Of a DNA stretch of 64,000 bases, positions 16,132 to 24,450 are shown piece by piece (the first letter of the stretch is position 1; each line of letters begins with the position of its first letter). Below the pieces are notes generated by a model. It was given only the letters and a program-made list of their open reading frames with translations. It made no database searches and was not told the origin of the DNA. The stretch is from Metarhizobium sp964253915 (GTDB lineage Bacteria; Pseudomonadota; Alphaproteobacteria; Rhizobiales; Rhizobiaceae), in NCBI RefSeq assembly GCF_964253915.1, contig NZ_CAXUSG020000004.1:310001-374000 (forward strand). The letters are read 5' to 3'. Both the position numbers and the translations under genes were made by a program.

Positions 16132-17514
16132 ATGATGAACACGCCCCAACCTTTGCCGCTTGCCTGCAGCCCGCTTCCCGTCCCCTCGGCCCGCCGCGGT
16201 GCTTGCCCGTCTCTCGACGCGCCGATGGCGACCGGCGATGGCCTCCTGGTGCGCCTGCGTCCGCTCGACGGCAGCCTGACGCCCGGCCAGTTCGCCGCCA
16301 TCGCCGCCGCTGCGAAACAATTCGGCAACGGCCTCATCGAAGTCACCGCCCGCGGCAACCTGCAGGTTCGCGGTCTCGATACGGAAACGGCACCGGCCTT
16401 CGCGCAAACCATCCTGGCGATGGACATGCCGCTATCTTCGGGCGTGGCGATCGAAACCCCGCCGCTTACCGGCATCGATCCCGGCGAAATCCTCGATCCC
16501 CGCCCGCTTGCGGACGCGCTGCGGCAGGCGATCGAAGCGCACATGCCGCCGCTGCAGCTTGCGCCGAAACTCTCGATCACCGTCGATGCCGGCGGCCGTT
16601 TCCATCTTGGCGGCATCGTCGCCGATATCCGCCTGTCCGCCGTGCTTTCGGCGGACGGGGCCGTGTTCTGGTGCCTGTCACTCGCCGGCAATGCCCGCAC
16701 CGCCCGCCCGGTGGCGCTTCTGGCTGAAGAGCAGGTCGTCGATGCCGTCGTCACCCTGCTGCGTGCCCTCGATGCTCTTGGCCCCGCCGCTCGCGGCCGC
16801 AATCTTGATGTCGAGGCCTGGCGTGGTCACTTTGCCTTGCCCGTTGCCTTTGCCGAAGGCCATGCGAAGCCTGCACCGCTTCCCGTCGGCATCCATGCCT
16901 TCGATCCGGCTCGCCCGCTTCTCGGGGTCGGCCTGTCCTTCTGCCAGATCGAGGCCGATGTCCTCATTGCTTTCCTCGCCCCGATGGAAAAGCTGGGCGC
17001 CGGCGAAATCCGCCTGGCGCCGGAGCACGGCTTTTTCCTCGTCGGCATCGCGCCCGAAAAGATCGGCGAGGGGCTTTCGCTGGCTGCCACCCATGGCCTG
17101 CGCACGTCACCGGCCGATCCGGCCAATGCCATCGCCGTCTGTGCCGGTGCGCGCGGCTGCGCCTCGGCATTTTTCGATACGCATGCGCTGGCCCGTACCG
17201 TCATCACGGAGGCGCCGTCATTGCTCGACGGCTCGTTGACGCTGCATCTCTCCGGCTGTCGGAAAGGCTGTGCCCATCCCGCCGCGGCGGGCCTGACGCT
17301 GACGGCAGCGCCAACAGGCTACGGACTTGTCGTAAATGGCTCCGCATCAGGCTCGCCAGATGCTTACATCGCTGCTAAGGACGTGACCTCCGCCTTCCGG
17401 CGGCTTGCCGTGCTGGTCGACACCGAGCGACAGGCGGGCGAGACGGCGGCGGCCAGCCTGGAAAGGCTGGGTGCGGGAGCGATCGGGCAAGTGCTGCAAC
17501 GGGACTGGGAATGA
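16132..17514 (+). CDS. cobG: precorrin-3B synthase CobG
   Basis: Iron-sulfur/siroheme-type monooxygenase that converts precorrin-3A to precorrin-3B using O2, the hallmark of the aerobic B12 route. About 460 aa, with the two nitrite/sulfite-reductase half-domains (ITARGNLQVRGL near the N-terminus) and the cluster ligands C-x5-C (CAGARGC) and C-x3-C (SGCRKGCAHP). The start is uncertain: ATG pairs at 16132/16135 and 16117 lie in the same frame with no strong ribosome site. The stop overlaps cobH (ATGA). Confidence 0.9.
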   Translation: MMNTPQPLPLACSPLPVPSARRGACPSLDAPMATGDGLLVRLRPLDGSLTPGQFAAIAAAAKQFGNGLIEVTARGNLQVRGLDTETAPAFAQTILAMDMPLSSGVAIETPPLTGIDPGEILDPRPLADALRQAIEAHMPPLQLAPKLSITVDAGGRFHLGGIVADIRLSAVLSADGAVFWCLSLAGNARTARPVALLAEEQVVDAVVTLLRALDALGPAARGRNLDVEAWRGHFALPVAFAEGHAKPAPLPVGIHAFDPARPLLGVGLSFCQIEADVLIAFLAPMEKLGAGEIRLAPEHGFFLVGIAPEKIGEGLSLAATHGLRTSPADPANAIAVCAGARGCASAFFDTHALARTVITEAPSLLDGSLTLHLSGCRKGCAHPAAAGLTLTAAPTGYGLVVNGSASGSPDAYIAAKDVTSAFRRLAVLVDTERQAGETAAASLERLGAGAIGQVLQRDWE

Positions 17515-18143
17515 CAGATTACGACTATATCCGCGAGGGTGACGCCATCTATGAGCGCTCCTTCGCCATCATCCGCGCCGAGGCCGATCTTGCGCGTTTC
17601 TCCGATGAACAAGCGGATATCGCCGTTCGCATGATCCACGCCTGCGGCCTCGTCGAGGCGGCAGAACATTTCGTCTTCTCGCCGGATTTCGTCTCCGCCG
17701 CCCGCGGTGCACTGAAGGCCGGCGCGCCGATCTTCTGCGATGCGCAGATGGTGGCGCATGGCATTACCCGCGCCCGCTTGCCGGCCGGCAACGAGGTGAT
17801 CTGCACGCTGAGTGATCCGCAGACGCCCGTGCTCGCCAAGGAGATTGGCAATACCCGTTCCGCAGCGGCGATAAAGCTCTGGGTCGAGCGGCTTGCCGGC
17901 TCTGTCGTTGCCATCGGCAATGCGCCGACCGCGCTCTTCTACCTGCTCGAACTCCTGCGCGACGGCGCGCCAAAACCGGCGGCGATCATCGGCATGCCGG
18001 TCGGCTTCGTTGGCGCGGCCGAATCGAAGGATGCGTTGGCGGAACAGTCCTACGGCGTGCCTTATGCCATCGTCCGCGGCCGCCTCGGCGGCAGCGCCAT
18101 GACGGCGGCGACCGTCAACGCCCTGTCGAGGCCGGGCCTTTGA
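17511..18143 (+). CDS. cobH: precorrin-8X methylmutase CobH
   Basis: Moves the methyl group from C11 to C12 of precorrin-8X to form hydrogenobyrinate. 210 aa, the usual length; His43 in MIHACGLVEA matches the catalytic histidine of the family, and the GAPIFCDAQMVAHGITRARL and GNAPTALF blocks are conserved. It overlaps cobG by four bases and cobI by four bases (TTGA), so translation of the three is coupled. Confidence 0.95.
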   Translation: MTDYDYIREGDAIYERSFAIIRAEADLARFSDEQADIAVRMIHACGLVEAAEHFVFSPDFVSAARGALKAGAPIFCDAQMVAHGITRARLPAGNEVICTLSDPQTPVLAKEIGNTRSAAAIKLWVERLAGSVVAIGNAPTALFYLLELLRDGAPKPAAIIGMPVGFVGAAESKDALAEQSYGVPYAIVRGRLGGSAMTAATVNALSRPGL

Positions 18144-18877
18144 GTGCGGCGGCTTACGGACGCCTGATCGGCGTCGGCACCGGCCCCGGCGATCCGGATC
18201 TGCTGACGGTCAAGGCGATCCGCGCGTTGGAAAGCGCCGACGTGCTCGCCTATTTCGCCAAGGAAGGCCGTCGCGGCAATGGCCGCGCCGTGGTCGACGG
18301 GCTGTTGAAGCCCGGCATGCCGGAACTGCCGCTCTATTACCCCGTTACTACCGAGATCGATAAGAACGAGGACGGCTACAAGAGCCAGATCACCGATTTC
18401 TACGATGCCTCGGCGGCGGCGGTCGCAAGCCATCTCGAAGCGGGCCGCACCGTCGCTATCCTCAGTGAAGGCGATCCGCTGTTTTACGGCTCCTACATGC
18501 ACCTGCATGTGCGGCTCGCCTCGCGTTTTGCGGCGGAGGTCATTCCCGGCATCACGGCGATGTCCGGCTGCTGGTCGATGGCCGGCCTGCCGATCGTCCA
18601 GGGCGACGACGTGCTGTCCGTGCTGCCCGGCACCATGCCGGAGGCCGAACTTGTCCGCCGTCTCGGCGATACCGAGGCGGCCGTCATCATGAAGGTCGGC
18701 CGCAACCTGCCGAAAATCCGCCGGGCGCTTGCCGCCGCCGGCAAACTCGATCAGGCCGTTTACGTCGAGCGTGGCACGATGGCGAATGCCGCCATGGTGC
18801 CGCTCGCCGAAAAGGCGGATGATGTGGCCCCCTATTTCTCGCTGGTGCTGGTCGCCGGCTGGAAGGACCGGCCATGA
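18140..18877 (+). CDS. cobI: precorrin-2 C20-methyltransferase CobI
   Basis: Adds the C20 methyl of precorrin-2 to give precorrin-3A with SAM. 245 aa; opening LIGVGTGPGDPDLLTVKAIRAL and the LSEGDPLFYGSYMHLHVRL and PGITAMSGCWSMAGLPI segments are diagnostic. The only in-frame start at the junction is TTG at 18140, which overlaps the cobH stop; a nearby GTG is out of frame. The stop overlaps cobJ (ATGA). Confidence 0.93.
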   Translation: MSAAAYGRLIGVGTGPGDPDLLTVKAIRALESADVLAYFAKEGRRGNGRAVVDGLLKPGMPELPLYYPVTTEIDKNEDGYKSQITDFYDASAAAVASHLEAGRTVAILSEGDPLFYGSYMHLHVRLASRFAAEVIPGITAMSGCWSMAGLPIVQGDDVLSVLPGTMPEAELVRRLGDTEAAVIMKVGRNLPKIRRALAAAGKLDQAVYVERGTMANAAMVPLAEKADDVAPYFSLVLVAGWKDRP

Positions 18878-19638
18878 GCGGTGTGCTGTATGTCGTCGGC
18901 ACCGGCCCCGGCAATGCCGGGCAGATGACGCCGGAGGCTTTGAACGCCGTTGCCGCCGCCACGGAATTTTTCGGCTACGGCCCCTATCTCGACCGCCTGT
19001 CGCTGCGTCCCGACCAGCGGCGCATCGCCTCTGACAACCGCGAGGAACTGGACCGTGCCCAGGCCGCGTTGATACGGGCTGCGGCGGGCGAAAAAGTCTG
19101 CGTCGTCTCCGGCGGCGATCCGGGCGTTTTCGCCATGGCCGCCGCCGTCTGCGAAGCCATCGACAAGGGACCGGCGGAATGGCGGCAGGTGGAACTCGTG
19201 GTGACGCCCGGCGTCACCGCCATGCTGGCTGTTGCCGCCCGTATCGGCGCGCCGCTCGGCCATGACTTTTGTGCCATCTCGCTGTCCGACAACCTAAAAC
19301 CCTGGGAGGTCATCACCAGGCGGCTGCGGCTGATGGCGGAAGCCGGCATGGTGATCGCGCTCTACAATCCCATCAGCAAGGCGCGGCCCTGGCAGCTCGG
19401 CGAAGCCTTCTCCCTGCTGCGCGAGGTTCTGCCCGGCACGGTGCCGGTGATTTTCGGCCGCGCCGCCGGCCGGCCGGACGAACGCCTTCTGGTCATGCCG
19501 CTGGCGGAGGCCGATGCAGGGCGCGCCGACATGGCGACCTGCGTCATTATCGGCTCGCCGGAAACACGCATCGTTGCCCGCGAGGGACAATCCGACCTCG
19601 TCTATACGCCGCGCTTTTACGCCGGAGGCAAGACGTGA
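18874..19638 (+). CDS. cobJ: precorrin-3B C17-methyltransferase CobJ
   Basis: SAM-dependent ring-contraction methyltransferase acting at C17 of precorrin-3B. 254 aa with VVGTGPGNAGQMTPEALNAV, GYGPYLDRL, VVSGGDPGVFAMAAAV and ALYNPISKARPWQL motifs. It overlaps the cobI stop by four bases. Its 3' end overlaps the 3' end of the oppositely oriented cobK (19617-19638), an unusual tail-to-tail overlap of 22 bases in a compact cluster. Confidence 0.94.
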   Translation: MSGVLYVVGTGPGNAGQMTPEALNAVAAATEFFGYGPYLDRLSLRPDQRRIASDNREELDRAQAALIRAAAGEKVCVVSGGDPGVFAMAAAVCEAIDKGPAEWRQVELVVTPGVTAMLAVAARIGAPLGHDFCAISLSDNLKPWEVITRRLRLMAEAGMVIALYNPISKARPWQLGEAFSLLREVLPGTVPVIFGRAAGRPDERLLVMPLAEADAGRADMATCVIIGSPETRIVAREGQSDLVYTPRFYAGGKT

Positions 19639-20372
19639 GTGATGCGTTCGAGCGCCGCTTCCGCGTCGGCGACCGACGGGACGTCGGGTGCGACCTGCCG
19701 CTCGATCATCACCACGACCTTGCCCAGAATGCGTGCCGCGGCGATCTTGCCGTAGGTGGCGCTGCCGCCGCTGTTCTTGGCGACGATCACATCGATGCGC
19801 CGGTCTTCGAGCAACCGGCGCTCGCCCGCCTCGTCAAACGGTCCGGTCGCAAGGATGTATTCGGCCTGCGGCACGTCGAGCGGCGGCACGACGGGATCGA
19901 CGCTGCGCACGACATAGGCATGCTGCGGCGCGCGACTGAAGGCAAAAGCCTCCTGCCGGCCGATCGCCAAAAACACCCGGCGCGGCGCCGTGCCCAGCGC
20001 ATCGACGGCGGCATCGACACTGTCGACGCTCTCCCACACATCGCCCTCGACGCGTTCCCAGCCGGGACGGCGCAGCGCGAAGATTTGCACGCCCGTTTCC
20101 TTGGCCGCCCATGCGGCATTGGCGGAAATCCTATTGGCAAAGGGATGGGTAGCATCAATCAGCAGGTCGATCTGTTCGGCGCGCAGATAGGCAGCCAGCC
20201 CCTCCGCTCCGCCGAAGCCGCCGCTTCTCACCGCCAGCGGCAGGGCGCGCGGTTCGGCCGTGCGGCCGGCGAGCGACAGCGTCGCCTCATAGGCGGGATG
20301 TCCGGCCAGGCGTTCTGCGAGTTGCCGGGCCTCGGTCGTGCCGCCGAGAAGAAGGATGCGGTGTCTGCCCAT
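19617..20372 (-). CDS. cobK: precorrin-6A reductase CobK
   Basis: NADPH-dependent reduction of the macrocycle of precorrin-6A to precorrin-6B. About 251 aa, opening ILLLGGTTEARQLAERL, with IDATHPFANRISANAAWAA and IVAKNSGGSATYGKI blocks typical of CobK/CbiJ. It is the only cob gene here on the minus strand. Its ATG (20372-20370) shares two bases with the cobL ATG (20371-20373), so the genes start head-to-head on a CATG. A second in-frame ATG at 20384, preceded by ACGGGG, would extend the overlap to 14 bases. Confidence 0.93.
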   Translation of the reverse strand: MGRHRILLLGGTTEARQLAERLAGHPAYEATLSLAGRTAEPRALPLAVRSGGFGGAEGLAAYLRAEQIDLLIDATHPFANRISANAAWAAKETGVQIFALRRPGWERVEGDVWESVDSVDAAVDALGTAPRRVFLAIGRQEAFAFSRAPQHAYVVRSVDPVVPPLDVPQAEYILATGPFDEAGERRLLEDRRIDVIVAKNSGGSATYGKIAAARILGKVVVMIERQVAPDVPSVADAEAALERITHVLPPA

Positions 20373-21609
20373 GCCTGATTCCATCCATACCCCGTCCGTT
20401 TCCGAACGGTGGCTTACCATTATCGGCATCGGTGAGGATGGTCCAGCCGGCCTCGGCGATGCGGCCAAGGCGGCGATTGCCGCCGCCGGTCTGGTGTTCG
20501 GCGGCACGCGGCACCTGCAACTGGCTGCCCCGCTGATCGCCGGGGAAACGTCAGCCTGGCTCAGCCCGTTCGAGACATCTGTCGAAGCCGTCGTCGCCCG
20601 CCGCGGCAAGCCGACTGTGGTGCTCGCCTCCGGCGATCCCTTCTTCTTCGGCGTCGGTGCCACGCTGTCGCGACGCATCGATCCGGTGGAGATGCACGTC
20701 ATTCCCGCACCCTCCTCGTTCAGTCTCGCTGCCTCGCGGCTTGGCTGGCCGCTGCAGGATGTGACGGTGGTTTCGCTGCATGGCCGACCTGTCGATCTCG
20801 TCCGTCCGCACCTGCAGCCCGGCCGTCGTGTGCTGGCCTTGACCTCGGACGAAAAAGGCCCGGCGACCCTTGCCCACCTGCTCGCGGAAACCGGTTTTGG
20901 CGGATCGCGGCTGACCGTGCTGGAGGCGCTTGGCGGAGAGCAGGAGCGGCTGACCCGGCATGTCGCCGCGCATTTTTCCGACGATGTTTTCCATTCGCTC
21001 AATGTCTGTGGCGTTGAGGTGACGGCGGGTGAAGGTGCGAGAATCCTGCCGCTCGCCGGCGGTCTGGATGATGCGCTGTTCGAGCATGACGGCCAGATCA
21101 CCAAGCGAGAAATCCGGGCTCTGACGCTCTCGGCACTCTCTCCGCGCAGGGGCGAACTTCTCTGGGATATCGGCGGCGGCTCCGGCTCCATCGGTATCGA
21201 GTGGATGCTCCGCGACCCCGCCATGCGGGCGATTGCCATCGAGCAGGCGCCGGACCGGGCGGCCCGCATCGGCCGCAACGCGGCGATGTTCGGCGTGCCG
21301 GGTCTTGCCGTCGTCGAAGGGCAGGCACCGCAGGCGCTTGCCGGCCTTGTTACCCCGGATGCGATCTTCATCGGCGGCGGCGGCAGCGAGGATGGCGTCA
21401 TGGATGCGGCAATCGCCGCGCTGAGGCCGGGTGGCCGGTTGGTCGCCAATGCCGTGACGATCGAGATGGAGGCGGTGCTTCTGGCGCAGTACGCGCGCCT
21501 AGGCGGCACGCTGGTGCGCATCGACATCGCCCGCGCTGCCCCGATTGGCAACATGGTAGGCTGGCGGCCGGCGATGCCGGTGACGCAGTGGAGCTGGGTG
21601 AAATCGTGA
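20371..21609 (+). CDS. cobL: bifunctional precorrin-6B C5,15-methyltransferase (decarboxylating) CobL
   Basis: Methylates C5 and C15 and decarboxylates the C12 acetate of precorrin-6B to give precorrin-8X. 412 aa with two fused enzymes: an N-terminal CbiE-type methylase (about 1-205; IIGIGEDGPAGLGDAAKAA, LASGDPFFFGVGATL) and a C-terminal CbiT-type Rossmann methylase (about 225-412; LLWDIGGGSGSIGIEWM). Chosen ATG is 20371; ATGs at 20338 and 20356 are in frame but lie inside cobK. A RIME repeat follows. Confidence 0.93.
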   Translation: MPDSIHTPSVSERWLTIIGIGEDGPAGLGDAAKAAIAAAGLVFGGTRHLQLAAPLIAGETSAWLSPFETSVEAVVARRGKPTVVLASGDPFFFGVGATLSRRIDPVEMHVIPAPSSFSLAASRLGWPLQDVTVVSLHGRPVDLVRPHLQPGRRVLALTSDEKGPATLAHLLAETGFGGSRLTVLEALGGEQERLTRHVAAHFSDDVFHSLNVCGVEVTAGEGARILPLAGGLDDALFEHDGQITKREIRALTLSALSPRRGELLWDIGGGSGSIGIEWMLRDPAMRAIAIEQAPDRAARIGRNAAMFGVPGLAVVEGQAPQALAGLVTPDAIFIGGGGSEDGVMDAAIAALRPGGRLVANAVTIEMEAVLLAQYARLGGTLVRIDIARAAPIGNMVGWRPAMPVTQWSWVKS

Positions 21610-21682
21610 TGACGGGGGCGGAAACGGTGGTTTTGCTCGTACGAGCAGGTTTTTTGCCTGTTGAATGAAGGGGGCGCATCCT

Positions 21683-21816
21683 GCCTCCTTCTCCCCGGCG
21701 GGGAGAAGGTCGCGGCAGCGGGATGAGGGGGCGCTCCAGGCGAAGGTCTTGCCGTGTCTCACCCCCTCATCCGACCCTTCGGGCCATCTTCTCCCCGCGG
21801 GGGAGAAGGGGAAAGG
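21683..21816. repeat. RIME-like palindromic element between cobL and cobM
   Basis: Two palindromes, CCTTCTCCCC-GG-CGGGGAGAAGG and CTTCTCCCC..GGGGGAGAAGG, joined by GTCGCGGCAGCGGGATGAGGG and a CCCTCATCCGACCCTTCGGG segment. Fills most of the 308-base gap between cobL and cobM; no gene is visible there. Confidence 0.85.
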
Positions 21817-21917
21817 GGCACATGCGACCATCCTGCTCGCAAGGGCGGCAAGGTCAGAAATTTTTGTCAGCGCGGCGCCATCCATCGGCTGGTCGCGGCG
21901 CGATCGAGGGATAGGAC

Positions 21918-22679
21918 ATGACAGTACATTTCATCGGGGCTGGGCCGGGGGCGGCCGATCTCATCACCGTTCGCGGCCGGGATCTGATCGGCAAATGCCC
22001 GGTCTGCCTCCATGCCGGCTCGCTGGTCTCGCCGGAGCTTCTGCAATATTGCCCGCCCGGCGCCCGCATCGTCGATACGGCGCCGATGTCGCTGGATGAG
22101 ATCGAGGTGGAGTTCGCCAAGGCGGCGGAAGCCGGCGAGGATGTGGCCCGGCTGCATTCCGGCGATCTCTCCGTCTGGAGCGCGGTGGCCGAACAGATCC
22201 GACGTCTTGAAAAACGTGGTCTCGATTACACCATGACCCCGGGTGTGCCGGCCTTTGCCGCCGCCGCTTCGGCGCTCGGCCGCGAACTGACCATTCCGTC
22301 CGTCGCCCAGAGCCTCGTGCTCACCCGCGTTTCCGGCCGAGCTTCGCCGATGCCGAACAGCGAGACGCTGCAGGCTTTTGGCGCCAGCGGTTCGACGCTC
22401 GCCATCCATTTGGCGATCCATGCTTTGGATCAAGTGGTGGCGGAACTGACGCCGCTCTACGGCGCAGATTGCCCCGTCGCCATCGTCGTCAAGGCAAGCT
22501 GGCCGGACGAGCGGATCATCCGCGGCACGCTGGCCGATATCGCCGCCAAGGTGGCGGAAGATCCGATCGAGCGCACCGCGCTGATTTTTGTCGGCCCGGG
22601 CCTTGCGGCCAGCGATTTCCGCGAAAGTGCCCTCTACGATCCTGCCTACCAGCGTCGCTTCCGCGGCCGGCAGGAATGA
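21918..22679 (+). CDS. cobM: precorrin-4 C11-methyltransferase CobM
   Basis: SAM-dependent methylation of precorrin-4 at C11 to precorrin-5. 253 aa; FIGAGPGAADLITVRGRDLI, LHSGDLSVWSAVAEQIRRL and TPGVPAFAAAASALGRELT are characteristic. Last cob gene of the cluster, separated from cobL by the repeat at 21683-21816, and followed by a strong hairpin terminator. The window thus holds every ring-modifying step from precorrin-2 to hydrogenobyrinate but not the cobaltochelatase. Confidence 0.95.
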   Translation: MTVHFIGAGPGAADLITVRGRDLIGKCPVCLHAGSLVSPELLQYCPPGARIVDTAPMSLDEIEVEFAKAAEAGEDVARLHSGDLSVWSAVAEQIRRLEKRGLDYTMTPGVPAFAAAASALGRELTIPSVAQSLVLTRVSGRASPMPNSETLQAFGASGSTLAIHLAIHALDQVVAELTPLYGADCPVAIVVKASWPDERIIRGTLADIAAKVAEDPIERTALIFVGPGLAASDFRESALYDPAYQRRFRGRQE

Positions 22680-22680
22680 A

Positions 22681-22706
22681 AAAGCCGGCCTCGGGGGCCG
22701 GCCTTT
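22681..22706 (+). terminator. terminator after cobM
   Basis: GCCGGCC-TCGGG-GGCCGGC stem flanked by AAA on the left and CTTT on the right, immediately after the cobM stop. Could also serve the convergent hupE gene. Confidence 0.7.
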
Positions 22707-22743
22707 GGAATGACTTGGAGCATGTTGCGGTCAGCGCGCCGCC

Positions 22744-23346
22744 TTACAGCACGCCGGCAAGCAGGCCGACGCCAGCAAGTGCCGTGATGCCGCCCGCCGA
22801 ACGAACGACGATGGGGCCTTTGATCTCGCTGAGCCGGCCGATCAGGGCGCCGGCGCCGAGGCCAGAGACATGCAGCAAGGCCGTTGCCAGCATGAAGCCC
22901 AGCGCATAACCGAGGCCGCTTGCATCTGCCGGCATTTCGGCGCCATGCGCATAACCGTGGAAGATGGCGAACAGGCCGACGATGCCGGCTGCGGCGGCCA
23001 GCGAGGCGCGCAGGCCGAAGGCCACCAGGCCGCCGAGAATGACCACCGAAAGCGCAATGCCGGTCTCGACGAACGGCACCGGTACGGCCGAGATGCCAAG
23101 CGCGCCGCCGACAGCCATCAGCGCGACGAAGCTTGCCGGCACCGCCCAGAGCGCCTTGCCGCCGAGCTGCCAGGCGAAGACGCCGACCATCACCATCGCC
23201 AGGATATGATCCAGCCCGCCGACCGGATGCATGAACCCATGCATGAAGCCGCTTGCCTCGCCGACGCCGGTATGCGCGAAAGCGAGAGCCGGAGTGAGAA
23301 AGGCCGCCGCGGCGGCGATCGTGAACGTGATGAGTTTTCTGGCCAT
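22744..23346 (-). CDS. hupE: HupE/UreJ-family nickel/cobalt transporter
   Basis: A 200-aa inner-membrane protein with a cleavable-looking N-terminus (about 1-24, ending AFAH) and six or so hydrophobic helices. The metal motif H40-P-x-G-G-x-D46-H47 (HPVGGLDH) and the later FHGYAHG and LLHVSGLGAG motifs are those of HupE/UreJ secondary Ni2+/Co2+ permeases. Position directly beyond the B12 ring genes, with no urease or hydrogenase genes nearby, makes cobalt the likelier ion; that is inference from context. Confidence 0.85.
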   Translation of the reverse strand: MARKLITFTIAAAAAFLTPALAFAHTGVGEASGFMHGFMHPVGGLDHILAMVMVGVFAWQLGGKALWAVPASFVALMAVGGALGISAVPVPFVETGIALSVVILGGLVAFGLRASLAAAAGIVGLFAIFHGYAHGAEMPADASGLGYALGFMLATALLHVSGLGAGALIGRLSEIKGPIVVRSAGGITALAGVGLLAGVL

Positions 23347-23450
23347 GATGCGTCCCCTTGCTGGCGGAGGCTCCGATGATGCGGACGACCTCCTTCAGCT
23401 TGGAGTTTTGGCATATCCGGCGCCGGGAGAAAATGCCGGAAGTTTTCGAT

Positions 23451-23466
23451 TACGTCATTTGACGTA
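23451..23466. promoter_or_regulatory. palindrome upstream of hupE (candidate operator)
   Basis: TACGTCA-TT-TGACGTA: 7-bp perfect arms with a 2-base centre, ~105 bases upstream of the hupE start. Position fits a promoter-proximal operator. The regulator is not known. No cobalamin riboswitch consensus was found in this 225-base gap. Confidence 0.45.
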
Positions 23467-23525
23467 TATCGCGCCGGTTGAGGGAGATTGCCCGTCTGCA
23501 GCGACGCGCGGGCGGCCAATTATCT

Positions 23526-23555
23526 GCCTCCCGCCGGCTTTGGCCGGCAGGAGGC
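23526..23555 (-). terminator. long hairpin downstream of the SDR gene
   Basis: GCCTCC-GCCGGC arms with a 4-base loop give a 13-bp stem with one mismatch, 17 bases beyond the SDR stop on the minus strand. The T-run is weak, so the terminator call is moderate. Confidence 0.5.
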
Positions 23556-23571
23556 TGGTTTCGGGTGAACC

Positions 23572-24324
23572 TCAGATCTGTGCCATGCCACCATCGACGA
23601 ACAGTTCGATGCCGTTAACGAAGCTGGCATCGTCGGAGGCGAGGAACACGGCAGCACGGCCGATTTCGTTCGGGTCGGCCAAGCGTCCGAGCGGGATCTG
23701 CGCCGAGATGCTGCCCTCGAACTGCTTCCACTGCTCTTCGCTGGAGGTGAGGCCGGTCAGGCCGGGTGTCAGCGTCGGGCCGGGGCTGATGGCGTTGACG
23801 CGGATGTTGCGATCCTTGAGGTCGAGGATCCAGTGGCGGGCGAAGTTGCGGATCGCCGCCTTTGTGGCGCCGTAGACGCTGAAGGCAGGGATGGCGCGTG
23901 TCGTGCTGGTCGAGCTCGTCAGGATGATCGAGCCGCCGTCGCGCAGCAGCGGCAGCGCCTTCTGCACCGTGAACAGGGTGCCCTTGACGTTGATCGAGAA
24001 GGTTTTGTCGAAATCCTCCTCGGTGATTGAGCCGAGCGGTGCAAAGGTGCCGCCGCCGGCATTGGCGGCGAGGATGTCGATGTGGGAAACCTTCTGCTGG
24101 ATCGTGTCAAACAGGCGGTCGAGATCGGCGAGGTCGGAAATGTCGCCGCGGACGCCGGTTACGTTGCCGCCGATGTCCTTGACGGCGGCGTCGAGTTCCT
24201 GCTGCCGGCGGCCGGTGATGAAGACTGTGGCGCCTTCCGCCGCGAACTGCCGGGCGATGCCGAGGCCGATGCCCGTGGTGCCGCCGGTAACGACTGCGAC
24301 CTTGCCTTGCAATCTGTTGCTCAT
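23572..24324 (-). CDS. SDR-family NAD(P)-dependent oxidoreductase
   Basis: A 250-aa classical short-chain dehydrogenase: TGGTTGIG cofactor motif at 13-20, NAGG at 88-91, catalytic Tyr151 and Lys155 in YGATK with Ser near 138, and the NAISPGP segment. Resembles FabG-like oxidoreductases of unknown substrate. It is divergent from a LysR gene 127 bases away, a common arrangement in which the LysR protein controls the SDR gene. Confidence 0.9.
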   Translation of the reverse strand: MSNRLQGKVAVVTGGTTGIGLGIARQFAAEGATVFITGRRQQELDAAVKDIGGNVTGVRGDISDLADLDRLFDTIQQKVSHIDILAANAGGGTFAPLGSITEEDFDKTFSINVKGTLFTVQKALPLLRDGGSIILTSSTSTTRAIPAFSVYGATKAAIRNFARHWILDLKDRNIRVNAISPGPTLTPGLTGLTSSEEQWKQFEGSISAQIPLGRLADPNEIGRAAVFLASDDASFVNGIELFVDGGMAQI

Positions 24325-24421
24325 TGTTCTGCTCCTTGTTGGTTGCAGCGACCTGTTTCGCTGTTGCCAATAGAGATATTTTCAGAACGGTGATGGCTGT
24401 AGTCGGCAATGTCGATACTAT

Positions 24422-24441
24422 GCGTTCCATCAATGGAACGC
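24422..24441. promoter_or_regulatory. perfect inverted repeat at the lysR leader
   Basis: GCGTTCCAT-CA-ATGGAACGC: 9-bp perfect arms ending 9 bases before the lysR start codon and abutting its ribosome site. Likely an operator through which the LysR protein represses itself, and possibly part of the control of the divergent SDR gene. Confidence 0.55.
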
Positions 24442-24450
24442 TGGAGTGTC

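Noticed and set aside
22744..23346. HupE-like protein as a urease or hydrogenase accessory protein
   Set aside because: No ure or hup genes are near; the B12 context favours cobalt, though the ion cannot be read from sequence.
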